Shown piece after piece: positions 47,828 through 59,912 of a stretch of DNA of 64,000 nucleotides. Made by a program: the position numbers and the translations under genes. Under the pieces are notes generated by a model, which saw only the letters and a program-made list of their open reading frames with translations, had not been told where the DNA came from and ran no database searches. How positions within the stretch are numbered: the first letter of the stretch is position 1; each line of letters opens with the position of its first letter. The DNA is from Circinella umbellata (taxonomy: Eukaryota > Mucoromycota > Mucoromycetes > Mucorales > Lichtheimiaceae): positions 496,001 through 560,000 of the forward strand of contig JAIWNF010000032.1 in NCBI GenBank assembly GCA_025093555.1, read 5' to 3'.

Positions 47828-49687
47828 AGCGGAAGAAAGTAAAATATTTAAAAGGAACGGGATATTATTATTGAGAGCCTCAAAGCAAGATTAAACAAAG
47901 CTTTATAAATAATATATATCTTATACTTAGACATGACAATACTCGTTGATTTAATAATTCAAGTTGATATACCAAACAGGGCAGTGAAGATCTTTACCTC
48001 CCTATACTATGTACAAATATTACCTCTTTGATAAACCCCCCCATGAAACTATATTCCTTCCGGCGGTGACACGCTTGTCTTAAGCTTTAATACTCACTGA
48101 CTAGCTACATATTAGCTCTACTCAATGAAAGTATAATCACACTAAGCGGAAGAAAATATCTACAGAAGCACTAAGTAATGCTGTTCATTTTTGTACGTTA
48201 CCTATATTTTTGGTAGCTCACAAAAAACTTTGTTAAGCGTTTTACAGGAGTAGAAAAAACAACAAAGCTACTGTATTTGTGCGGGTGTGTTTGGTTTCGC
48301 AAGAAAAAATATAGATTCATGCTAATCTAACCTCTTATCCCTTTTTTCAATAAAAAAATGTCATCGCCTCGGGTTCTAAGAAAACAATTATTATTATTAT
48401 TATTATATATATATATATAGGTATATTGAGTTAATAAAAAAAGCCACGTGACATTACATTGATATTCCAATATAAATCTAGTTGACTGGGGATATTATAA
48501 AAGTTGCTTTAATACGAAAAAATGAGTTGATATTTAGACTAATGTGGCAACTATCGAAGTTATTTTTGATTCCAAAGATGACATGTGTATATAAAAATAA
48601 AGGTAAAGTCAACTTTACAGAAGAACATCGGGAAACAAGTGTTGCTAAAATGACAGTTTATGATGTTTCATTTGCAATTAGAGTCACGTTTTTTATACTA
48701 TTCCAATATGCTACAACTCAGAGAAATACAGGGCCAAATTCCATATAGTTATAGCAACATTTAACAGGCAGTTAGTCCACATAACACTGAGCGCTTTGCT
48801 ATAAGTCTCCTCTGAATAAATAAGGTATATTAGAACATTGATCTACCTACGGAGGCCGTTGTTTGTCTTCCAACAGCCAAAATTGTTTCTGTTTTATATG
48901 CTACAACGGGCAGATGGGAAACAACATTTTTATATTACTAGTAACTCACATGAACTCTTTTTTTATCAACATATTTACACGATCAATTCCGTACCCAGAG
49001 GCTATGCTGAATATAACAAATGCTAGCTATAATTGCTGAACCACCATAATTAAAAAGGCCAACTGAGGCTGCATGAAAACTTACCAAATTATAGACTGCG
49101 GTGATAAGTCCTATTATTGATGAAGCTGTACCGTACTAACACAAGTGCCATCACATCTACAGTATTGCTGCTGTTGATGACACACTTTGTTAGTACGTAT
49201 AACTATAGTCTTGTGAGTAAAAATAATGATTATAATGACGGCAGAAGAGAATGATGTGGTAACAGTAAGAAAGGCAATGCTCATCGCTGAAAAAAAAAAA
49301 AAAAAGTTCAAGCTACGTAAAAGAATAGTGACAAAAAGAAGAAGAAATGGGAAATGAATAATAGAAAGCGAAAAAATTGGATATGTAGTCATTATATTTA
49401 CACATACCACCCACGTTATTAATAATTATTATTTGCTGTCAAAATTAAAGATACTGCAAGAAAAAGGGTAATTAATAATGCCATAAGTGATAAATTACTA
49501 TTAATTATATGTAAACTACTACTAGTGTGAATTGATTGATTGAAAATATACAAAGTGGGGCAATGATCAATAATACGACATTATTATTACTGAAAAGTCT
49601 TCATGTAAGCGAAAAAAAAGTTCTTTTTTTAAGTCATTTCATTGGTGAATGTTAAATTGTTGTTGTGTGGTACTTTTTGTCTTCTTA
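45537..49687. other. Long intergenic region, AT-rich
   Basis: About 4.2 kb without a supportable gene. Contents: a C-rich patch near 46253-46275, a 29-nt A run at 47797-47825, an (ATT)n/(AT)n stretch near 48389-48419, and TACGTA near 46298, 47346, 49194 and 49313. Frames at 46484-46798, 48482-48748 and 49114-49410 show no domain. A short minus-strand segment near 47631-47718, preceded by an acceptor-like TTTGCAG, has protein-like composition but no context. Confidence 0.45.
47797..47825. repeat. Poly-A tract, 29 nt
   Basis: An uninterrupted run of 29 A on the plus strand in an intergenic region. It may be a simple slippage tract or the remnant tail of a retroposed sequence; no element was recognised next to it. 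Confidence 0.85.
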
Positions 49688-52600
49688 TTATTTTTTGCTC
49701 TTGGCTTTATTGTTACGTTTCGAATGATATTCCAAAGATAGAAAGTAGCTTTCTGCTTCAGATTCACGCCAAATTGGAAGTAATTCATTTCGGAATTGTT
49801 TCCATTTCTCCCCTTCTTTCTCCAGAAACTCGATAATAACGGGTATATTTTGTGCCGGGTGCTCCTTGAATCCCTGAAGTGCTTTTGGTGCGAATCGTTT
49901 ACCATATGCTTGTTTAATTGCCTTAATATAGATAAACGCGTCGACATTAACAGTTTTGTTGAATTCTTTCTTTTGTGCATCGTCCATGGAATCTAATTCT
50001 TTTTCCTCTCGCAATAGTTGTAATTGCATGATTGCTTTTTCGTTATCATCAATCATGCAATCAAGTTCATATCTAATTAAGGTTGAAACAGTTGAAAAAA
50101 AAAATTAAGTAAACTGTGTCGTCTTCTGATACAATACAATACAATAGTGAAGAAAAGAAAAATATAAAATGGCTACCGTTTCTCTTCACTTCGATGTAAT
50201 TGTTCTTCATATTTATTCAATTTGAATGTTTCTGCATCGCCACCTTCGCTTTGTTCGGTAGGGTAGGATACGTAAGCATCATTAAGTACTTCATGACACA
50301 AGTCATCGCGTGCTGAGCAAGGTTGATTGACCCACTAATAATAAATAAAACAGTAGTGATAATTAGGTTAATGTTCCTGTTCTATTATTTATTCGAGTTA
50401 AAGTAGCACTGATAAAATCTACTAACCCTCAAATCAGTCACTTCTCGATAGCTTGGACTTCCAGCTACTTTTTTACATTGTAATAAATTTGGTTTTGGAA
50501 TAATAGGTCTGATAATTTTTAGTGGTCGTTCCTCACGTGGGTCCGCACCATAACCAACAAGTTTTTGTAGTCGTTCCAGCAATTCGGTGTTGTCTTCAAA
50601 TAACGGCATCAAATTAACAATCAGCTTAGTTTTATCAATAATTTCATAACTGTACAAGTCTAAGAGTTTTAAAAAGTATTGGTATACATCAGGTTGCAAA
50701 TATTCATGAATTTGGTTAAATAGTTTTACTTTTTTTGTTCTGATATAAAGAAGTTTTTTCTTTTGTTCTTTTTGTTGACTATTGATAGATGCTTCTTTTC
50801 CGTCAATGGTAGATTTTTCGTTATTGCTTTTGTCTTGTTCTTGGACAACGGAAGAAGATGTTGGCAATGGTTCTACTAGTTGTTTTGGTGGTGATGCAGT
50901 AGGAGGTTGTTGTTGCTGTAGTCTTTCTTGTAGGTTTTGATTACTCGATCTAGCAAAAGATCTACTAGATTGCGGTCGTGGTGACGTTTGATGTGAAAGT
51001 TTTCGTTGTGATAAAAGTGATAACTGATGTTGTTCTCGCCGTTGCTGCATAAGTGATGGTCGTGGTCCTGGTAATTGATGCTGTTGCTCTATAGCTGTTT
51101 GAAATGGTCGTCGTCGTGGTGGTACAAAACAATGTTCACGGGGCAATGATCGAGGTAGCTGAGGCGATGATTGCTGTGGTGGTTCTGGCAAACGATATTC
51201 GAAATTTACGCGTTGGACAGATGGTTGATATGGTTGTTGTCGTGGTATTGATCTCTGTAATGATGACTGTTGTACATCACACTGCTGTCGAGCTGGAGAC
51301 GGCAAACAGAACTCCATATGAGGCTCTTGTGACGAATGCCGCGCATATTGATGTTGTGTTAATGGACCTGCAGAGGGTATTGACAATTCTGCTCCTCTTC
51401 CACGCTGCGGTTGTGGTAATGGTAATGTTCCATGAACGGGTATATTTTTTGCAGTGTCAATTGGTGATTTACGATAGGAATGACTATTGGAATGCGCATA
51501 AGCTGGTAAGTATCTATTTGTGTGCAATGCAGAAGCACCAGATGATGCATTTACGGGATACGGGGCGTAACGTGATAAATGTGGTTGAGTATTGTAAAAC
51601 TGGGAATTGATGAATGCTGGTCGTTTTGAACTACTTAGTAAACTTCCATGTTGTTGTTGTTGTTGTGCTATTTTTCGTGGAGGGGGAGGTCCGATGGTCA
51701 ATTTGACACGTTTTTCTTTTCTTTGTTGAGTAGCTGACGATGAAGATACTGGGCTAACAGGCCCATGAGTACTATCAGCAAGTAAGTTTGTAGTTGAATG
51801 GGTATCTGATAACATTGGAAAATATACATCTCCATGTTGTGGCTGTTGGTGCCTCGCCATTGCTTCTGATGGTACTATTTCATTACTAGCACTGTTTCTT
51901 ATAGGAGTAACAACGCTTTCACGAGGAGTTACTGAAGGTGTTGTTGGTGTTTCTGCAGCAGTAAGAGGTTGTGTATTTTCTGGTTGTTGTGTATGTTCCC
52001 TTGTTTTCAAAGTCAAAGGTTTATGTGGTGCCGTACGGGCAGGGAGTGCGCTTGAATACTCTCTTCTTGATACCGCTCCCTCGTTCATCGTAATATTTTT
52101 AGCAGTAGAAGAGTCGGATCCCCCCCGTAATGATCCTTGTTGATTAATCACTGGCGAATTATATGAATAATATGCTATAGTTGTTGCATTGGGTGATGTA
52201 GTTACAGGGCTAGTAACAGGTGTATTATTTCCCATACTTTCAGGTATTGGTAGTGAGGTTGATGTTTTTGGTATAGATGACCTATTAATATTATGGTTTC
52301 TCGAATATGTGATTTGCCGTTCTAATGGTGATAGAGATAATGTAGTTAAATATGATGCTTGCGATGAAGAAGAAAGTTGTGTTGGTTGCTGTGTATCATG
52401 ACGTTTTCTAGCACGAGCAATATCAGCTTCAGCAAGTGGTGATGTACTATATATTCGTAATGAAGTTCCTGACAAAGACTGTACGTATATTATTTTTATA
52501 CATTGTCGATAAGAAATAGATAACTGATAACCAGGTGGAAATACTGACAATAACCCCTCTAACAAATCGTCTTCAGTCTCAAAGAGTTGTGCCGCATAGA

Positions 52601-52874
52601 TGATTAAATCAGAAGCTTCGCAGTTGCTTTGAGCAAACGCTGATATTTTTTCAAATAAGTCCTTGTCAGCGTTATTAGGTACATAATGTTTCACACTAGA
52701 CAAATAACAAGAAATCGCTTGAAGATTGTTAATGTTATAGCTTGTTATTTGATCGAATAATTTTTGTTCATGATGGATGCGATCGATTGACAATTGATCA
52801 TGCTCGGCAATCAACGATGGCGGTACTGTACTATACGTGCATGACTTTATATTATTTCGAATTGAATTTGTCAT
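49688..52874 (-). CDS. Short Sin3-like corepressor (two PAH-type domains plus HDAC-interaction region)
   Basis: Three exons, 52874-50427, 50334-50177 and 50072-49688, give 996 aa. Residues about 37-105 form a PAH-like helix bundle ending LFETEDDLLEGLLSVFPPGY. A low-complexity Gln/Ser/Pro-rich linker spans about 140-700. A second PAH lies at about 713-775 (VKLFNQIHEYL...NTELLERLQKLVGYG). The Sin3 HDAC-interaction block follows (PSYREVTDL, NQPCSARDDLCHEVLND, YEEQLHRSEEKRYELD), then a conserved helical stretch (YIKAIKQAYG, NIPVIIEFLEKEGEKWK, WRESEAESYFLSLEYHSK). It stops there, whereas full-length Sin3 (about 1,500 aa in yeast) continues. The Met at 52874 was chosen because the upstream open frame has no ATG. 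A corepressor scaffold role is inferred. Confidence 0.82.
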
Positions 52875-53947
52875 GGAATCTTTGATGGGCAAAGTCTTTT
52901 AATTAGGAGGGGGCGAAAATAAAAGAGTTAGTGAAAGAGAGTTATTGTTTGGTTATCGAAGTCAGACCCAAAACGAAAAAAAAAAAGAGTTCATTTTTTC
53001 GTCTTCAGCTGCTATGACAACTACCACAGATAAATTGAAAAAAAAATACTTTATTATTATGATTTACTAGTTGAATACTAGTATACCTTTTATAGAGTTA
53101 TGTTATTAGATAATAATAAACAAACACTCATACTGCTGCCTAAATCCGTAACAAAATAAATAATAATACTGTTCTAATCTTTTTTGTTACATCTATTCGT
53201 GTGTTCTTTTGTTGGCTTGACCTATATATAACAACACGAATGAATACATAGTCAAATAATATTATAAGGCGGAAAAGTACGCTGACCTGTGTCTTTGGGC
53301 ATACGATTGCTTCCTTTCAATTGAGTATAAGTACATCCATGTAAAAAAAGTTGTAAAAGTGTCTATAACCAACCAATCAACCCCCCGGAGTAGAAAGAAA
53401 AAGTGCAAAAAATCAATATAAGAAATATATGTATCAATGAATAGAATAAAAAGACAGTAAAAGGAATGTAGTATGTATCATTATAGCAGGCAATAAATGT
53501 AAACAATTATTCATATCGTGTTGCGGTGACTATGGATAACTTCAGAACTTTTCGTTCTCATCAAAAATTGCAGTGGGTGACCAAGAATATCTGTTTTTTT
53601 TGAGAGCTCAAATACATACACAATTGAATACTTCTATATAGCAATAATAATATACATAATAGTTATTTGGTAAAGCTTATCTGCCTTGATTTTTTCTCGA
53701 AAATTATTCTCAAACATAATTTCTCCCTTTATAGTGAGTTGAAATCCATCAGGTTAATTAACAGGACAGTTCTTCAATTTGATAATAAAAGAAGCAGAAA
53801 GTTTTTAACAAGAGAAATGTTATGAACTATATTGTTTATCTTATACAGAGGCTACACCAGTGTACCTTAATAGGAATGAGGTAAATGACTTTGCCCATAA
53901 TTTTTTAGCCCGCTTATTTTAGAAGAGCTTTACTTATTACCTTTAGT

Positions 53948-53984
<37 letters not shown>

Positions 53985-56879
53985 GTTACGATTTATTTAA
54001 GACTATTATTGTAGTATAACAACAGCCATTTATTTAGTTCTTTTAGTCAGCAACTTGAAAAAAATATGGGGAAAAACTGTTTTGGTGCATTGCTTTTTTC
54101 AAATATTGTTGTGTATTAAGTTTTCAAGTAGGAAAGGTATTGTTATTAGAAAGCAAGAGTAGAAAAAAAGCATCAATAATAAAATAATAACTACAACATC
54201 TAGTCCCTCTGGTAGCATACTATTGACGACTCAGCTACTGATAATTATTGTCCAATATATAGATCAATAAAAAAATAGCTATTTATTTATTGTTGTTGAT
54301 TTTCCGCTCTCTATCGATGTTGTTAACTTGGTCTACCCAAATATTTGTTTTTTGATTGATGAGCCTGTTCCCAGTTATTGTAAACTATAGTGGGCAATGT
54401 TTTTTGTTTATTACAAAAAAGCGAATTAACTGTTCTATATTTTATCAAATAATTAAACGAGAGATCTTTTGATCAGCAGCACATTATGTTGATAAACTAT
54501 TACAGTATCCATCGTTTTTGGAAAATTTAAAAGTGTTTCCAACAACAATACTCTTTTGATGTATGTTATTGAGGACATCCATAAATCACCTGTTTTATAT
54601 TGACGTGTACAGGGCATCATTAGTCTTGTGTGTCGATGTAGCGATAGCGATGATTGTAGAGTCTGGTTCGCTATCATATGTGTATACTTGGTAGTGGTGA
54701 CAGCTCTGAATATACTGATGGTAGACGTAGTTACGCAGAGACTGTAATTAAAGTACAAAGAGTTTTCAATCCCTTTTCAAGTTTGAAATACTGTTTCTCC
54801 AAGTCGGTTAAAGCCATTTGTCGACATTGTAAAGTACGGTGATGGCTGTTCATAGGCAGCGAATTCTGCTGTTCTGCCTAGTTTCAATGCCTCTTGAGCA
54901 AATTTTATTTAATATTTATTGCTATACTAGACGTACTACTTGTAAGGGTATATAAAATATAAACATCGTATTTGCTGTGCTTTCTACTATTAGTAACCAA
55001 CTAACCTTGAATTCTTATTGAGGTAAACCCAGATAATAATTCAATGAAGAGTATATAGGTAATGACCTAACAGGCGATTGTTTTTATCTTACTTTTTTTG
55101 AACTTTTATACTATTTGATGACAGTAAATTAAACAGTATTTTACATTTTCTTGTAGTTGTCTAGTTACAATGATGTGTAAAAGAAAGGGAAAGAAAGAAT
55201 AATACATATATAAGATATAACCTTCGCCCCATTTATTCAACTTTCTCTGCATGAATCATATTTTTATGCTGTGTCGCAAAACATTCTTTCTCTTCGTTGG
55301 GGAGGGTTTATTAAGTTTTTAGAAGGCTGAACTTTTTATTTGTGTGACCATGTAATTATCTTAAATATCGTGGGGAATAATTTTTTTTATCAAAGACCTA
55401 TTAAATATAAAAAATACATTGTGTCACAACAATACATTAAGTACAATCGCCCCATACTTTTGGTTTATGTACTTGTAGGATAATCACAATAGGGTTTTTC
55501 TACACAATATCATTTACCTATATACATCATTTGTATAAGCATTTTCATGTGTATTTCTATTTTTTTGGTTGTGGCTATGCATAAAGAAAATTATCGAGTG
55601 ATTTCTTTCATGCAAAAATGGGAAAAAATGTCATGCCACACAAAAATAGCGCGTATTTTTGCTAGGCATGAATGGAGTGGTTTTCTGCTTGATAAAATAA
55701 AAAGAGCATGATTTGAATCTCCGTGAACTTTACAGAATTACAGAAACTTTCTTTTCTTATAATATTTGGATAAGTGGCTCGAGAGTGTGTGTGTGTATAC
55801 GTGTATAACCAACAAAAAAAAGATTATTATCATATATTACAACAATAAAGCTTGTTATCCATAATTAGTTGTAAACCAACTAAAAATATTGTGGGCGTAT
55901 TGTTCTTTTTTTGTCGCATTGGTTCGTCTCGTTTCTAGTTAAATCTTCGGCTCCTTTTGATCATGAGAAATAAATATAAAAAAAAAGGTATACCACATCA
56001 TATTTTAAATTAATAATTGTCAATAATAAAAACAGCCCACCTTTTTACACTTTTTTATTGCTGATGCCAAAAAAAAAAAAGAAGGACATTGCTCATTGGT
56101 TTTAGACAACTTTTAGTCATACATGTTACTTAGCGGCCCATAATATCATTCAATCAATCAAATTCACTGCTTTCTTCCGGTCTGTGGTACACAGCACACA
56201 CTTTAATAACACACGGATATGTTGTTATACAACACACATGTCCATAACACATATATACATACGAGCAAGAAGGTACACTGATCAAGAGAGAACGTCATAA
56301 GAAAACCCAAATTAGTTACCCCGATTTCCAGATCCTGATTCGATTTGCGGGGTATATCTACTCATTATCAGCTTATGTATCAAAAAGTTGGTGTGAGAAA
56401 TATCCCCAATTCTGAACCTTGTTTATATCATTATGCCATGCGGTTATACATATATATATTATAATAATATATAAAGAAACATTTTGTATATAAGGAAAAT
56501 ACTATTGCGTGAATGATACATATATGTAATAGCGAATGATTGAAAAATAGATAAGATGTCTATATATGTGTAGGGATGATACTTCTTTTTCAAAGTCAAG
56601 AAAGAAAAGAACAAATCGGAAGGTCAAGGGAAGAAGAAAAATATCCCCGCCAAAAAAAAAAATGGTGTACTACGAAAAAAAAAAGGGCTGCATAAATAGT
56701 TCTTAATTACTATTATTATTATACTTCAAGTTTCTCACACAATAAGCATATAAAAATATCATTATTTTCCCTGACTCTCTTTTCTTTTTCTTCTTCTTTT
56801 CTTTATTTTACCTTACTTTTAACCTCTCACGAAATCAATCACTTTTCTTTTACGTTACTCAAATAATTAGTTATAAATC
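52875..56879. other. Long divergent intergenic region
   Basis: About 4 kb between the Sin3-like (-) and DAO-like (+) genes. It holds both promoters, a 32-nt T run (53950-53981) and many AT-rich tracts. A patch at about 54450-54760 is less AT-rich, with open frames on both strands, but no domain is recognisable. The right edge has a pyrimidine-rich leader (about 56773-56835) before the DAO-like ATG. Confidence 0.45.
53950..53981. repeat. Poly-T tract, 32 nt
   Basis: The longest homopolymer in the window, 32 T on the plus strand in intergenic DNA. Its length is likely to vary between isolates and sequencing runs. Confidence 0.85.
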
Positions 56880-58479
56880 ATGAAGTCTACCCCACCTAAA
56901 GTTCATGTTGTTGGTGCTGGTGTCGTTGGATTAACTACTGCTCTTCTTTTACGAATCAAAGGTTATGACGTGACAATTCTTGCCAAACATTTTCCAGGCG
57001 ATTTAAGCTCGGATTATACTTCACCATGGGCTGGTGCCCGTTGGAAAACTATGGCACCCAATGATGATCCACGATTACAACGTAAGTAGTATTATAGTTC
57101 ATATTATAACAGCTCTGGATATTTTGTATGTACCAATCGTCTTCTGTAGAAATAAATAAGCTCATCATTAAACATACATATACATATAGGTTATGATGCT
57201 GAATCCTTTAAAATCTTTTGGGAACTTGCTAAATGTCGCGCAGGAGAGACTGGTATTATGGTTGTACCATCTTTTGACTATTACGAAAAACCTACAGATG
57301 ATCAACTTAACCCGTGGTGGAAGAGTGTGGTACCTGGGGTAAGATTATTACTTTACTTTCTTTTGCAATGTGTGAGAAAACAGCGTGCTTATAGATTTTT
57401 CTTTTATTTTTTTGCATCACGTTGCCATAATAATAATAGTTCCAGGTTATCCCAAAACATGAGCTACCACCTAAAACTTCCCTTGGTTACCGTTTCACAA
57501 CTGGTAAGAATAAACTCATTATTATTTTGTTATTATAGTCATTAAAGAAAAAAGAACGTGGAAATTGCTTGTTAACATATACCTATATATATTAGTTCTC
57601 ATTAACCCTGAACGATATTTGAAATGGTTACAAGCTCAATTCGTCGCATTGGGTGGCAAACGTATTCACATTGCACTTTCATCCATTACCGAAGCCATGG
57701 ACGATGAACAAAATTCAGTAGATATTGTCATCAATTGTACTGGAATGCATTCAGCTTGGTTAGGAGGTGTTAAGGATAAAAATATTAAACCTATCCGCGG
57801 TCAAAACGTATTGGTCCGTGCTAATCATATCCGACGAACTATTTCAATGAAAAGTAAGTAATAGTTCTATCATAACAGAAACTAATCACTTTTATTTTAT
57901 TCACGGTAATAATATATATATGATAATAATTCTTTTCTTATTTTCTTGACAGCCAAAGATGCATATACATATATCATCCCTCGATCAGATGGTACTGTCA
58001 TCCTTGGTACCACAAAGGAAGAAGAAAGTACAAATACCAAACCTAATAAAGCCCTTGCAAAAGATATCATGGAAAGAGCCATCAAATACTGTCCTGATTT
58101 AACCAATGGTAAAGGTATAAAGCGATTAGATGTAGTTGACCATATTGTCGGTATTCGACCCGGTCGCGAAGGTGGTCCTCGTGTTGAAAACGAGTTTAAA
58201 AGTATGTTCTTCTTTTTTTATATTATTTGGAGAAGTGAATAATTATCGATAATACGATCAAAATATATTTTTAATTGAAAAACTAATGAAAACATGATTG
58301 TCTTTATAGCATCACCTTCTGGAAAGCCTATTTTAGTCACACACAATTATGGACATGATGGTTCAGGATATCAATCCAGTTGGGGATCAGCAAAACACAC
58401 GATTCAACTTGTTGAAGAAGGCTATACTGCTTTACAAGCACGCTCTAATAAAATTCAAACACTTCTTGCTCGATTGTAA
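56880..58479 (+). CDS. DAO: D-amino-acid/D-aspartate oxidase, peroxisomal flavoprotein
   Basis: Six exons fit in phase: 56880-57081, 57190-57338, 57446-57503, 57596-57853, 57953-58201, 58310-58479 (361 aa, the usual family size). The FAD dinucleotide motif VHVVGAGVVGLTTALLL is at the N-terminus, followed by TSPWAGARW, INCTGMHSAWLGG, IRGQNVLVRA, GIRPGREGGPRVE and HNYGHDGSGYQSSWGSA, the DAO/DDO signature set. The protein ends ARL, a plausible peroxisomal targeting signal type 1. It would oxidatively deaminate D-amino acids to 2-oxo acids, ammonia and peroxide, letting the fungus use them as nitrogen sources. Whether neutral or acidic D-amino acids are preferred cannot be told; the conserved Arg of RPGR contacts the carboxylate in the family. 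Confidence 0.93.
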
Positions 58480-59912
58480 AGTGCTATATATATATAACCA
58501 CAAACAAATATATGCTCTAACTATTCCACCTCAAATTACCCGACGCATCCCACTTGAATACATATAAACCTTTTTTTTGTACATTATTTCTCTCTTTTAT
58601 TATTATAATTTTATAAGTAAATTTATATATACTCTATGATAAATTCTTCTTTCATTGACGTTTTACTCTTGTAAATGAAACCCAAATAAATCTCCAAAGA
58701 AATGGACCGTATGCTTTTTTTTATTCCTTCATATAATATTGATGTCAAAATATAATAAAAAAATTGATATTAATAAACAAACTATGATCTCAAAAAAAAA
58801 AAAAAAAGTTATATGTAGCACTAGTGCCATCAAGTATAAATAAATCAACACGTCGATTACTTTGATCTAACTAAATAAAGAATATATGTTACTTGTTGAC
58901 AAAGTAACGATATCTAAATAAATTACTTTACTTAGCAGACTTATAAACTTTTCAACACGAATCGTATCAAATTATGACTGTGTTGTCATTACTCTTATTT
59001 CTATACATGATCCGCTTCTACCGAAAAGCACTTATATAACATTCTTTGCGTTATTGGTTTTGCCAAATTCGCTGATCAATGTACCACTAGATGCTCATAC
59101 GCTATAACTAAATAAGGGAATGATTAAAACTCTTATCAAACCATTCAACTAGCAGGACTGTAACTCAGATTACAGCATTCTAGTGCGTGTTTGTTCAAAT
59201 AGCAGTGGGAGAGTTTAACGCACAATAAGAAACGTCTCAAAGGTATTGTGGCATTAGTATATCAACAGGTATTTACAACCAAACTATTTTTTTCGATTAA
59301 TATATGTGTTTAATGGGATGAGTAGGAAAGTTCAAAGAACAAAACATATAAATTTTTAATTAGCTCTTCAGCTGTATTTATTGGAAATACACAGAAGAAA
59401 TACATGTTAGCAAACCACATTACTACATAGCTATTTCAGCTGTCGCCAGTCTATCAACATCCCAAATAGTGATATACAAATTCCTTGTTCGAATCTAATC
59501 AAACTACGTACTATCACACACAAAAAAGCATGCTCGAACAGAATATGATTCAAATTTATACTTTTTTCTTATTCGTTTTTTTATATTTCAAATAATAACA
59601 ATGTCAACAGCAACAGCAATAACAAAAACTCGGTAGATCAACAACTATGTAATAATAGTTGCATATAAACCAAGGTATTATATATATATATATATAAAAA
59701 AAAAGAGTGAAAAAAAAACATACTGTAAATAAAAAAAAATTACATCCAAAATAGGTAAATATATCCTTTCTCTTTTTCCTTCTCCTTCCTTTTTTTTTTC
59801 TATATAATAGATATATAATTTGTTGTTGATGCTAAATGCTTAAAAGAAAAAAAATATAAAGTATAGACGAGGGAGATGTAAAAAAAACACTTGCAAACTA
59901 TGAAAGAGAATT
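58480..59912. other. Convergent intergenic region
   Basis: About 1.4 kb between two stop codons, with A/T runs (A-rich near 58793-58807, (AT)n near 59679-59696) and TACGTA near 59506. No gene is visible; the Gbp2-like 3' end probably lies in the right-hand few hundred bases. Confidence 0.5.

Noticed and set aside
48482..48748. 88-codon open frame on the plus strand
   Set aside because: No recognisable domain, no splice-linked neighbours, and composition typical of AT-rich spacer DNA.
51104..51610. 168-codon open frame on the plus strand
   Set aside because: It is antisense to the Gln/Pro-rich linker of the Sin3-like gene and reads as Val/Ile-rich low complexity, the expected shadow of CAA/CAG codons.
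54453..54758. 101-codon open frame on the minus strand, with another open frame on the plus strand
   Set aside because: The two strands compete, neither shows a domain or good splice context, and I could not choose between coding relic and chance.
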